Part shown: positions 1-11,400 of the stretch, piece after piece
Position numbering within the stretch: the stretch's first letter is position 1
Layout of the letters: every line of letters starts with the position of its first letter
Source of the DNA: Bicyclus anynana
Taxonomy: Eukaryota > Arthropoda > Insecta > Lepidoptera > Nymphalidae
DNA: 64,000 nucleotides
NCBI RefSeq assembly: GCF_947172395.1
Contig: NC_069090.1
Coordinates: 14,466,962 to 14,530,961 of the forward strand
Direction of reading: 5' to 3'
Notes under the pieces: model-generated
What the model was told of the DNA's origin: nothing
The model's input: only the letters and a program-made list of their open reading frames with translations
Database searches by the model: none
Program-made: the position numbers and the translations under genes

Positions 1-291
1 AAGACGGAGGTCCTGCGTTCGATCACTGGCTGGGCCGATTGAGATTTTCTTAATTGGTCCAGGTCTGGCTGGTGGGAGGCTTCCGCAGTGGCTAGTTACC
101 ACCCTACCGGCAAAGACATACCTCCAGGCGATTTAGCGTTCCGGTACGATGCCATGTAGAAACCGAAAGGGGTGAGGATTTTCATCCTCCTCCTAACAAG
201 TTAGCCCGCTTCCATCTAAGACTACATCATCACTTATCATCAGGTGAGATTGTAGTCAAGGGCTAACTTGTATAGAATATAAAAAAAAAGG
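1..291 (+). repeat. SINE-A copy, cut by the window edge
   Basis: This is the body and A-rich tail of a tRNA-derived SINE. The complete copy at 38998-39325 shows a tRNA-like head with A-box and B-box promoter matches, then a body that ends in a stretch meaning 'gggctaacttgt' plus a run of A. The copy here starts at the B-box region and ends in a poly(A) near 281-291. The same family recurs in both orientations at 18680-19005, 31741-31987, 33993-34190, 36935-37459, 40016-40275, 51261-51570 and 56179-56348. Confidence 0.85.
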
Positions 292-1085
292 CATAAATAG
301 ATAAAGCCATATGAGAAATAACGAGTTATTAAATTAATTAAAGTGTTTTCATAGGGTAACGATTTCAGTATTTATGTCAACGTTAAGTGTTAACAAAATT
401 GGTATAATTTTATAATGTATATGGTGATAATGCAAACGTCAAATAGAGGTTACTGTTATTGACTAGCTGAGCACCATGGGTTTACTCTCGGTTTTTGGGC
501 AAAATCAATACATGAAGTTAGTGTTTCAATATAAATTTTGGCATTGTAAATGAGCTACTTGTTTAGCTGAAATATAAACAAACATAATCATTCAAATTTT
601 TCTTGTACGAGTAGTGTGCGTTATCTTTTTAATTAGGTTAAGTAAAGGCGCTATTCGCACTGTATAAAATTATAAATACGATATTTTACGTGTAGATAGT
701 TTTGAGTAGATCCAAAGTAGCCATACGATATCTAAGAATTTAAGATCTAAATTTCGTTTTTCGAAATCAAATGTCAAATGATTGCAAAAACGAAAATACG
801 ATGAAAAATGATGTAGTGACTGATTACTTGAATGGTACACCGAGTTACATAATAACCATGCTGAACCCAGTATTAATGCATAAAAACATCACATCTTTGT
901 CACAGTCTTGAAAATAATCGGATTCGATCCAAGTTTTTAATCTGCATTGTTTTCGAATTGCGGTATTATATTTTTAGATCGTATCGGATTATTCTGATCG
1001 GTGGCAGTGCGCAAAGAGCCTTATTCTTATGAAGTAACTATTTAAAAGAGCGTACTTTGTATTTTAATTTACAAAATTTGAAGAC
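292..1085. other. 5' flank of gene 1
   Basis: No coding sequence was seen here. The segment 791-855 closely resembles sequence now split by a SINE at 26819-26843 and 27169-27205, so it is part of an uncharacterised repeat or duplicated block. The last 100 bases should hold the core promoter of gene 1. Confidence 0.5.
1039..1048 (+). promoter_or_regulatory. TATA-like element of gene 1
   Basis: The motif TATTTAAAAG lies about 40 bases before the ATG of gene 1. Transcription would then start only a few bases upstream of the ATG, giving a very short leader. This is a motif match in AT-rich DNA only. Confidence 0.3.
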
Positions 1086-4000
1086 ATGTTTTTAATTTTA
1101 ATTTGTTTTCTGGCGATATGTGGAGTAAGTACCTATTTGAGTTTATTATTGATAGGTTTTTAGCATTTAATTGTCTATTGATAGATTATCCAGAATAACA
1201 CATTGCATGCCTTGTAAAATGTTGATGTATTAAGTATCGGCAATCTTTTTCACTTTTTTTTAATAAAACATATAGCCTAGCTATATAGCGCTTACTTAGG
1301 ATGCCTCTTGTCTAGAGGTATTTAAATTGTAAAACTACTTAACATACCATCAACTATTAGGTACTGCCAAAAAAAATATCAGTTTACCCTTCCAGACAAT
1401 ACTCTGTTATAGGCAGATGTAGGCCAAGGTGACGTGTTTTTCAAACCATAGCAAGATATTCACCCGAAAATAAAATATCCACAAAAAACTGTGGCTACTC
1501 ATAAAATCTAGATTTTTTTTCAGAAACCCAAAGTGTAATTTTGTCACGATGTTTTAAAATTCGACAGTGTGAGGTCCGAATTTATATCTTTCTCAATTTT
1601 CACGAGATTTCTTGTGTCGCGAATCCTAGGCCTACATGTCAACAAGAGAGAGATAGTGATGAATTGAAAACTCACGCTGTCGAATTACGAAAACATTAGG
1701 TATACATGCTACGAATTTCTAACTATTGATGTATTAGTAATCGCTAGCTAGCTAAAAATACTGACTAAATTTATTTGAAAAAAAAAAAAAAAAAATTTAT
1801 CTCCACTAAAATTCATAAAATTAATGTTAGTCGCAGATCGAATCACGTCGTGTTTCAACTGAAAGGAGACTTCTAAACGATGGCAACTGGATTCCAGCCA
1901 CTGCCTTTGGTACTTTTGTAGTAGATGTAAGTATTGGTCGGTGGAGCATAGACTACTATAGACTATAGACCTACGAAGTGACTATCCGTACAGAAAAAGT
2001 ACTAATAAATTCGTTTTATTTATACGGCTACTTGATAAATTGTATATTCTTATTCAGTAATGAATCGGTTTATTATTCGATTTTCACTGTGTCTACATAA
2101 TTATAAACTCTGTTAAATAAAGTGTTGGTCCATCTGTTAGACTAGTATGTGATATGACACGAGTGGACACCGTTCGACGAGGCAGGCCGAGTGCCGGGTG
2201 ACTTTAATGAGTTATGAACCTTGAAATCAGCATATTGATGCTAATTTTAATTTAGTTTATTTGAATGTATTCGTACAGCTAATATTAGCTGTGACGTCAC
2301 AGCTGAAAATCAGCGCCGTGTATTAATGCTTGTATCTAGTGCATGGCATATGCTGAGCTGTACACCCTTTCTATTTAAGGGTTACAGACGGACATGCTGT
2401 CCTAAGGATAGGGTACTGACTGTCTGTAACTTTAATGCTACAATTGGAATAAATATGATTATTATTTATTAAAGACCCTTAAAATAAGAAAGAAATAAAA
2501 TAAATTTATTCAAATCTAAAAGTTACAGACAGTCAGTACCCTATCCTTATGACAGCATGTCCGTCTGTAACCCTAAAGTAAAGTTTTGTGTCACTGTTAC
2601 AGTTTGATGACAGATATCGTATATGTCAAGCTACGATTGATGCTATTGAAGCTGGGTATAGACATATAGACACGGCGCATATTTACTTGACAGAAGATAT
2701 GGTTGGCAAAGCCATAGATAACGTAACTTGTCGAGGTATCGTGAAGCGAGAAGAATTGTTCATTACCACCAAGGTATTTATAATCATTATGTATCATTGT
2801 AACCAATCGACTAATTCTTTCGAGCTCGCCCGGGAAAATACTAGCGCCATGCTAATTCCTGCTGCTAAGCAGTGTTGCCATTCTCTTTGGTCTGAATGGA
2901 ATGGTTGCCGATAAAGCTACAGGCACACGAACGTCAGTTTTGAGTACAAGGTGCGCGCGGGACGCTATCGACTGTTGTTACTTTTGATACGCGTGACACA
3001 TCACACAAGTAATGTGACGGGTTATTAAAAATGCCTTAGGTTGGCCGGGCTTAAAAAGCATTTTTTTAAATTTCTTACTTAAGAGCGCGCAGCGCGTCGG
3101 TACGATATGGATAAAATTCAAGGCGCAAACGAGACGCCGAATTATGACTTTCACGTGAGTGAAAAGCACGGAGCGATTGACGCGCGACGCAAATTTTATG
3201 ACGTGAGCCAAAACCATTTTTACCTAATTGCAAGTAAATTAAACAACATAACGAAAAACAAAATGGCCATGTTCAAGATATATACCTAATTTTCTATACA
3301 AAACAAAAATTTAAGAAAATAAGTTTGCTTTTCCTGAGATTGAAAGCAAAATGTGAGCAAGACATGTATTTTTCAAAAAAATGAACTATCGAGAAAAGTT
3401 TTACAAATTGTGTATTTTGTATAGTCATAAAGAAGCTAACACTTTGAAATATCATTTACCCAAATATCAGGCTCCTAACTTTTCCAGAATCTGAGATCCA
3501 GAACCATTTGTTACCACCAAATTACATATTGCACACTCTTAATATCAGGTGTGCTATCTGCTTGTCCCGTAAATTATACAAGAGCAAAGTTTTCTTAAAC
3601 TGATCTGTCGTTGACTTTTTTTAAAATAGCGCAAATGTTAATTACGATTTTTATAACTTTGCCAGTTGTCATACAGAGTTGCCACTCGCGCTCAAATCTT
3701 ACCAGCGGTCAAACAAGCTTTGAAAAGGCTAATGCTTGATTATGTGGATTTATTTCTGATCCATATGCCAGCGAATTTGGTAAGAATTTAATATCTCTAT
3801 TCTAATTTAGTAAACTAAATCTTAACTATCTAGTTTCACTATCTCACTGCTGAGCTAGAGTCTCCTCTCAAAATGAGAGGGGTTAGGCCAATAGTCCACC
3901 ACGCTGGTCCAATGCGGATTGGGAGACTTCACACACGCAGAAAATTAAGAAAATTTTCTGGTATGCAGTTTTCCTCACAATGTTTTTCCTTCGCCGTTTG

Positions 4001-5552
4001 AGACACGTTAATTTTTTTTTGCCCCGAAAAGGATTTTAATCCTCACTTTCCGGAATCGGGGGCAGAAGTCATATCCACTGGGCTATCAAGGCTCCCACAC
4101 AACTCTCCTCACTATTATTATACATAATTATATATAAACGAACCATTATAATATTGTTTGATTATTGTAATAATATCCAGATGCCTTCAAGAGTAGATAT
4201 TTCTCTTAAATATTTTGTTTTAGTTGGGACGAAACAATCACGATAATTTGGAGATGTGGAAAGGCCTTGAAGATGCCCAGAGATTGGGCTTAACGAAATC
4301 AATCGGTATTTCAAATTTTAACAGCACATACATGGCAAGGATCTTAGCTAATTCAAAAACCCTGCCTGCTGTCAATCAGATTGAGGTAAAGTATCCGAGG
4401 ACATTGAAGTTTTATTGATACATTTCCTTTTAAAAACTCAGAATAAGCTAAAAAATTACGGAGACCATAGGATGTAGACTTTTTTAGGGCAAACAAAAAT
4501 TAAGTAAATTAATTAATAATAATCTCTTTTTAGACAAACCCAACTTTTGCGAATCTGGAGTTAGTAGCTTACTGTCAAAGCAAAAACATAGTTGTAACAG
4601 GATATTCACCTTTTGGTTTTCTGGTGCGAAGAGTCCTGAATGATTTATCGTTCCCACCAACATTTGACGATCCGTTGTTGGTGAGGTTGGCAAAAAAATA
4701 TGGTGTGACTGTGAGCCAGATTGTCTTGCGGTGGTTGGTAAGAAGTGTCTTTAATACATTTCAAAATTTCAATTCCAAGAGGAGTCCGAGAGATGTTCGA
4801 TTCCAGAGTCTCTCAAGGAACCAATGATTCCTTTGGTTTGGCATAGGATTTTTTGGCTTGATCCGATAAGATAAAAGCTTATTTAAATACTAGAGCACGC
4901 CCGCAACGTCATCAGCGTGGAAATCAATGTAAAGTTTCAACCCCTATTTCACTACTTGGTTGGGTTGGTAGGGTTGAATTTTAAAAAATCTTGATTCACA
5001 TTATATTTCGTATTTTTTTTATGATTCATGAACAAAATTTTGAAACTCTTAAAATAAAGGAAACTTTCAGCCCCTATTTCACCTAAAGAACCCATTGTTT
5101 TGCTGATTTGCTCCGACGTCTTATTTATCATTACACCAAAATTCATCTTGATCGGTTCAGCCGTTTAGCTGTGAAAAGGTAACAGACAGATATACTTTCG
5201 CATTTAGAATAAGTTATATAATAAACTAACATCTTGATGCGTGATAAGTTTTTTTTTTTAAAACTTTACAGTGATTTACTTTATCCCGAAACTAATAGAC
5301 ATTTAATAATTTCAGGTTGAACGCGGCATAATACCAATCGCTGCATCGTGGAACAAATACCACATTAAATTGAATATAGACATTTTTTCTTTTAAGATGT
5401 CTCCAAAAGACGTACTCAAAATGAATGAGTTCGACAGAAATGTGAAAGTGTATCTAATTGACTATGAAGGACTGTTTGAAATCGAACGTCAAGGATTTTA
5501 CGAGATGGAGGAATACATCGAACGTAACAATTTGGGACAATATCGCATATAA
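1086..5552 (+). CDS. Secreted aldo-keto reductase, gene 1 of the array
   Basis: NAD(P)H-dependent carbonyl reductase of the AKR superfamily, 338 residues in seven exons: 1086-1124, 1837-1926, 2603-2773, 3666-3779, 4224-4385, 4534-4737 and 5316-5552. All introns are GT-AG and phase 0. Exon 1 (MFLILICFLAICG) is a hydrophobic signal peptide. Exon 3 has the catalytic Asp and Tyr (HIDTAHIY) and Lys (ITTK). Exon 4 has the catalytic His (LIHMP). Exon 5 has the cofactor motif SIGISNFN followed by an NST glycosylation sequon. Exon 6 has YSPFG. Loop A, between LIHMP and LEMW, is short. In exon 7 the usual Lys-Ser of the NADPH 2'-phosphate loop reads Ala-Ala-Ser and the later Arg is His, so cofactor preference may differ. 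The C-terminal tail is charged and resembles that of gene 2. The nearest characterised type is the secreted lepidopteran 3-dehydroecdysone 3beta-reductase (AKR2E); the substrate is inferred, not seen. Confidence 0.9.
1125..1836 (+). other. Intron 1 of gene 1
   Basis: No gene or clear mobile element was recognised. It contains a short A-run near 1779-1795. The donor is GTAAGT and the acceptor CAG. Confidence 0.5.
2379..2573. mobile_element. 195-bp MITE with 53-bp inverted ends
   Basis: The left end 2379-2431 and the reverse complement of the right end 2521-2573 match at 52 of 53 positions. The element starts GGG, ends CCC, and is flanked by a TAA repeat (2376-2378 and 2574-2576), which fits a Harbinger-like 3-bp target duplication. 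There is no coding capacity. It sits only 29 bases before exon 3 of gene 1, so the branch point of that intron may lie inside it. Confidence 0.8.
2774..3665 (+). other. Intron 3 of gene 1
   Basis: No gene was recognised. The stretch 2890-3220 is richer in GC and CpG than its surroundings (many gcgcg and acgcg words) and may be old inserted DNA. Short open frames in it have no recognisable product. Confidence 0.4.
3845..4098 (-). repeat. SINE-B copy in intron 4 of gene 1
   Basis: tRNA-derived SINE lying on the minus strand. On that strand it reads a tRNA-like head ('tagcccagtggata', later 'ggttcgaatcc'), then a body ending near a 'cagtgagccgaatatgg' stretch. It is one of about 16 SINE-B copies or pieces in the window. 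The head is damaged here. Confidence 0.8.
4925..5230. repeat. Degenerate non-LTR 3'-end sequence in intron 6 of gene 1
   Basis: Contains the phrases found at 38815-38950, 39335-39520 and 46075-46260 (aaattcatcttgatcgg, then tagct-gtgaaaaggtaacagac). These are typical of 3' tails of truncated insect non-LTR elements. No coding part was seen. Confidence 0.5.
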
Positions 5553-5615
5553 CTAGGGAGGATTAATACAGCGGCGACATTAAAAGAGACCGACCATTTT
5601 GTGACCCAAGTGAAT

Positions 5616-5627
5616 AATAAAAATAAA
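5616..5627 (+). other. Polyadenylation signals of gene 1
   Basis: Two AATAAA hexamers, 5616-5621 and 5622-5627, begin 64 bases after the stop codon of gene 1. Confidence 0.6.
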
Positions 5628-6786
5628 CAATATTAAATTAATATCCTAGTTTTTTCTTTCAGCAACGTTCTTAAAACCTTACTTTGCCTAACCTACTTCT
5701 CGTTTAGTGTTCAAATTACCTGATTAATCGAGTAGGACAGTGCCTCCGACTAGTCGAGCAACAAGGTGCAGCGGTACCATCCTTTTCCATACTTCGTTAC
5801 GAATAAACTTAGAAACCTAAATTTTCATTGAGTAAGAGAGGGTAACATAAGTAGATAATATTATATTATATTAACAAATTGCATTTAATTTGGACCCGTA
5901 CTATTGAAAGTCAAAGTTCTTTATATTTGGATTCATTTTAGAAATGTTCAAGGTTAGCTTATGCTCCTAGTACATATGTTTGCTGTGCTTTATATAAGTA
6001 CATTATCCAATTAATGAGTTTGGAAAACTGTGGTGGCTTTAAAATAGAGTGACTCCACTCAAGGTAATTCTCTGCCATTCTATGGTCTTATTTTGGTTAC
6101 AGTTTGATCTGTTAATTAAGTTGTCCTGACAAATAGTGTGAATCATACCGACATTAGTTTTCTTATTTTGTAATCCACTTCTGAGTAGTCTGCTATAAGT
6201 AGGTACATGTCTACAAATTATAGCTATTTATATATTACGAGTATGAGGTTAAAATTAAATTAATTAAAGTTACCTTTGTTAAACGACATCAAAAAGGCGG
6301 AGGTTCTCAAGTTGATCGGTATTCTTTTTTTTGTATATACATCGATTACTCGAAGACGCCGAAACTGATTTGAATTTTTTTTTTGTTTCAAAGGATATAC
6401 TCCTCATTTAGTCCCATGGTCATCATGTCACGATCTGATGATGGGATCCTAGAGAAAACGAGGAAAACTTTCAAAAATAATATGGGTAACTAGTGTGTTC
6501 GTAACTTTTTTCATTAAGTATTTTAAAGCACTACAATTTCACGAAAGTTTGGAATCGATCTGACGAATACCTAATCGAACGACGACGACGAATACGATCG
6601 CCTAAATACAGAAGAGGGAACTCCTCAACGATTTACAGCAGTTACCTTGTGTTTGGGCTTGATTCATTTGTATTGATGATAACTTTCCACCTAAATGGGT
6701 TGTGACTGTCATTAGGGGTGTATTGATAAATACTAAAAACAATTAAGAGTACTCCTTAACGGTTTACAGTAGCTACCTTGTCGTTA

Positions 6787-7080
6787 TCAACTCATATTCG
6801 GTTCATTGCTGAGCTCGAGTCTCCTCTCAGAATGAGAGGGGTAAGCCAATAGTCCACCCAATGCGCCTTAGCAGACTTCACACACGCAGAGAATTAAGGA
6901 AATTCTCTGGTATGCAGGTTTCCTCACTATGTTTTCCTTCACTGTTTGAGACGCGTGATATTTAATTTCTTAAAATGCACACAACTGAAAAGTTAGAGGT
7001 GCATGCCCCAGACCGGATTCGACCCCACAACCTCCAGAATCAGAGGCAGAGGTCATATCCACGGGCTATCACGGCTTGCT
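6787..7080 (-). repeat. SINE-B inserted into the tandem repeat block
   Basis: Minus-strand SINE-B, nearly full length, splitting the ~130-bp tandem array at 6600-7335. It is therefore younger than the array. Confidence 0.8.
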
Positions 7081-7382
7081 ATGTTTTGTTTGAGCTTAAT
7101 TAATTTGTATTGATGAGAACTTTCCACTCAGATGGGTTGTAACTGTGATTAGGGATGTGTTAATAAAGACCAAGGACATTTAAGAGAACTCCTTAACCGT
7201 TTACAGTAGTTATCTTGTGTTTGGGCTTGATTAATTTGGATTGATGAGAACTTTTCACCTAGATGGGTTGTGACTATCATTAGGGGTCTGATGATAAAGA
7301 TCATGGGCAATTAATGGAATTTCTTAATTTCATACAAGTAGTATTTACTAAAAATGAAAAAATAATAAAAAATTTAATAAAA

Positions 7383-7722
7383 AAATACTACCGACTTCAA
7401 AACCTAAAAACGTACCCACTAAACTAAAAAGTGAAAAATCACAACATAATATTATTATGTTCTACCTGCTAATTAGTTTGAAGACGGTGCTAATCCGATG
7501 ATGTATTGGGTAATTTAAGCCACGTAAGAATATTAAAAATATTTAGATATTTCAGACAGTGCTCATTCATTTAGTTCTTTCAAAAACGGCTTAAATTAAC
7601 ACGACACCTGCTTAGCACCATCTTCAAACTAATCAGCAGGTAGAACATAATAATATTATGTTGTCATTTTTCACTTTTTTGTTTAGTGGGTACGTTTTTA
7701 GGTTTTAAAGTCGGTTGTATTT
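7383..7722. repeat. Foldback sequence with ~140-bp arms
   Basis: The arms 7383-7525 and 7590-7722 are imperfect reverse complements; both include the block around 'ataatattattatgttctacctgct' type sequence. One arm recurs at 9505-9605 in intron 2 of gene 2. No open reading frame. Confidence 0.7.
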
Positions 7723-8410
7723 TTTACTATTTGTTATAAGTTCTGGATATTAGTGAGTTTGAAAAAGTGACTAAATTCAGCTGATTTTGTCGAATATATA
7801 TAAATAATAAGTAATTAAATATTTTTTATATTTGATATAATTATATACCTACCTATGCGTAAGTATTTTAGCTGCCATAAATATGTAATTCGAATTTATA
7901 CAAGAACAAAGTAACCAAGGTTAAAATAAAACAACATTGACATGGTAGCGTTAATTATTATTATTATTATCTCTATAATTAATTATTATTATTTGGGACT
8001 CACGGTTAAGAGATAATAAATTCTTTTTTTATTTTATTTAAGTAAGTTATTTTTCCGAGGGTTTTCTCACATTCTTCTCATTTTGTAACAGATGACAGTC
8101 CTAGATATAAAATAATTAATAAATTTGTTAATTTATTATATATCGAGGAAGGACTTTTTAGATGAAATAAGTAGGCATTTTTTTGTTTCTATCGTGAATT
8201 CTTTTACATTCTGCGATAGCAACAGACATATGCCACTACAAACTTTATTATTGCTTTAATTAATTGTTTTATCTTTTTTATTACATATAAGTCCTAATTG
8301 CATTAAGTACATTAAGTATTTAAAACAGCAGCGAACTATGCGGTTTTAATTTACATACTAAAATTCGATCGTCACTATTTGTTAACCTAAATACTTAGTT
8401 TAATTTCGAA

Positions 8411-11400
8411 ATGTTTTTTATATCTATTTGCTTTCTTATGTTAAGTGCCGTAAGTATTTGAATTTATATTTTTACATCTATAATATTCAAGAAAAACAAA
8501 ATACTGTTCAATATTTGAAATGGATTATAAACAACAGATTGATTGTCGATGATACTTTTGAATAAAAAAAAAACTAGTTTCTTTAAAGAAAGAGACAAAG
8601 CAATTTATTTTTTTCCGTTTACAAATAATGTAGGTAATATTTATTACTCGTAGGTCCAGGCAAACCGTGTTTATACTGAAAAGGTACAGATGAATGATGG
8701 TCATTGGATACCGGGTATTGCATTTGGTACATATGTGTATAATGTAAGTATCGATCATTACAATAGAACCTGCTTCATAGATAATGTAGCTACTGGAGTA
8801 GAGCTATTCCATTGTACTAATATTCATCATCATCATTATCAACCAATATTCGGCTAACTGCTAAGCACGAGTCTCCTCAGAATGAGAGGGGTTAGGCAGA
8901 ATGAGAAGGGGTAGTACCTACAACACACTGGCAAGATGCGAATTGGCAGACTTCACACACGCAGAGTATAAGGAATATTCTCAGGTAGATAGGTTTCCTC
9001 ACGTCGTTTTCCTTCACCATCTGAGACTACTGCTTCTATTATTATTTAATTTTCATCTTTATGTGACCAGCTTGGATTAGGTAATTAATTATTTAAGTAA
9101 ATTGTTCGAGATATTTAATTATTATCACCAAATTAGCAGCCGATAGACGTCCACTAATGGACATAGGCCTCTTTGTAACAACATGGTGTTGAGTCGCTAT
9201 CATTCAGCTCATGTAACCCGCTTGATGTCATCCGGTCACTCAGTGAGGGTCAACCAACATTGAGATTTTGATGATGATAATATAATAATAATTGAAATTA
9301 TGGAAATAATAATAATTAAGCAAGGCTTAGTAAAGGGTCTCGCTATGTTTACAAATCATCATGATAATCTATAAAGCATTTTAGGAATCCGAAAAAAACT
9401 TGATCAATTAATACTAATGGGCCATTCACAAAAAAATATCTCGCTCAATTGATATCCTCATAATGCATATCAAAAGATGAAAGGGTTTCTTGAGGAAAAT
9501 TAAAAAAAAACAAAAAGTGAAAAATAACATCATAATATTATTATGTTCTACCTGCTGATCAGTTTGAAGATGGTGCTAAGCCGGTGTCGTATTAATTTAA
9601 GCCGTTTCCGAAATTACCACATGAAAGAGCACTATCTAAAATACCTACAAATTTTTAATATTCATGGCTTAATTCATCATTAAACCTTACCATTCCCTCC
9701 CCCCCCTTAAATTTGAAAATTCCTAATACGATGAGGAGTTCCCTTGATTGTCTTTTCTCTTCATCACCATTACCAGACCCCTAATGTCAGTCACAACCCA
9801 TCTAGGTGGAAAGTTCTCATCGATCCAAAATAATTAAGCCCAAACACAAGCTGGCTACAATAAACCGTTAAGGAGTTCCCTTAATTGACCTTGGTATTTA
9901 CCACCATACTACTAATAACAATCGCAACCCATCTAGGTGGAAAGTTGTCATCTATACAAATTACTCAAGGTTTATTACAAGGTAAATTGAAATTGTAGTG
10001 CTTACAAATACTCAATAAAAAAAATTAAGAACACACTAGTCATCCATATAATTTTTTAAAGTTCCTCTTGATTTCATCAGGTCCTGACATGATAAATATA
10101 GGATTACATGGGGAGTAAACAAAAAAATAATTTTCCAAGTCGGTTCAGGCGTTAAAAAGCCTGTTAAAAGAGATAACTTTTTAAGTAAATTTTTGTTCAT
10201 TCGAACTAATTGGAAGTACCTAATTGAAAGAAGATGTTATTTTAACTTATTATAACTTCTTAAGTATTATATGAAATGTTACTTCGAGTATATCATAATC
10301 TTTATAGCTTACTGAAAGGACAGGCGTATACCAATCTGTCATAACCGCTGTCGAAGGTGGATGTAGGCATATAGACACCGCATATCTGTACTTAACAGAG
10401 GATTTGGTTGGCAAGGCTGTAGAGAACGTAATAGATCGAGGCATAGTGAAACGAGAAGATTTGTTTATTACTACAAAGGTAACAATAAAAAAGTTTTCTT
10501 TACTTGTAAGGATCCAATAACAGGGTCATATAAAATCGCTCGACAAAAATTATTTGTAGACATCTTTGGTGCAGTAGGTATGGTTATTATATAATTATGA
10601 CCAATATTTCCATACCCCTCCAACTAGTCGGGAAAGACTGTATTAGGAGTGGGTACGACAATAGTCGTCGTCGTCCACTGCAGGACATAACCTTTTGTAG
10701 GGACTTCCAAATATCACGATACTGAGCCGCCTGCATCCAGCGAATCCCTGCGACGCGCTTGATGTCGTCAGTCTACCTGGTGGGGGGTCGGCCAACACTA
10801 CGCTTTGTAGTGCGGGATCGTCATTCTAGCACCTTGGGACCCCAACGTCTATCGGCTCTTCGAATTATGTGTGCCCATTGCCACTTCAGCTTCGCGACAC
10901 GTTGAGCTATGTCGGCGACTTCGGTTCTTCTGCGGATCTCCTTATTTCTGATTTGATCACGCAGAGATACTTCGAGCATAGCTCGTTCCATCGCCCGCTG
11001 TGTGACTCTGAGACTTCTTATGAGGCCCATAGTTAGCGACCAAGTCTCGGAACCATAGGTCATCTATGTGTACTGTACTATGTTTTTTATAAATTTGTTT
11101 TTGTTTAAGTATATAAGAATTATTAATTTTCTTAATTTTCCAGCTATCATTCCGAGTTCTTACACGCGCTCAGGTTATACCGTCAATTAAAGAGTCTTTA
11201 AAAAGACTAAAACTGGATTATGTGGATTTAGTCCTTATCCATACACCGTGTGATGTGGTAGGATTTTATATCTTGTTCATTAATTTATTAGTTTTGTGTA
11301 CACCTTGACCTTGTTACGGCAAACATAATCATCAACACTATCAACCCATATTCGGCTCACTGCTGAGCTCGAGTCTCCTGTCTGACAGGGATCAGAGAGA

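Larger units (their letters stand above)
6290..7735 (+). repeat. Composite element with ~130-bp tandem repeats and foldback
   Basis: Begins with a 'ggaggttctcaagttgatcggt' type end (also near 53925), carries about three to four tandem units of roughly 130 bases (landmark 'tttacag' at 6632, 6763 and 7200), and ends in the foldback 7383-7722. An inverted relative lies at 9510-10165. The layout of a repeat core between conserved ends recalls non-autonomous Helentron/DINE elements. That class is a guess. Confidence 0.5.
5628..8410. other. Gene 1 to gene 2 intergenic region
   Basis: No gene seen. It holds a fragment of repeat family D at 6045-6190 (shared with 18596-19195, 29885-30119 and 44425-44695), then the large inverted-repeat partner 6290-7735, then AT-rich DNA up to gene 2 with TTA microsatellite-like sequence near 7950-8000. 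Confidence 0.6.
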
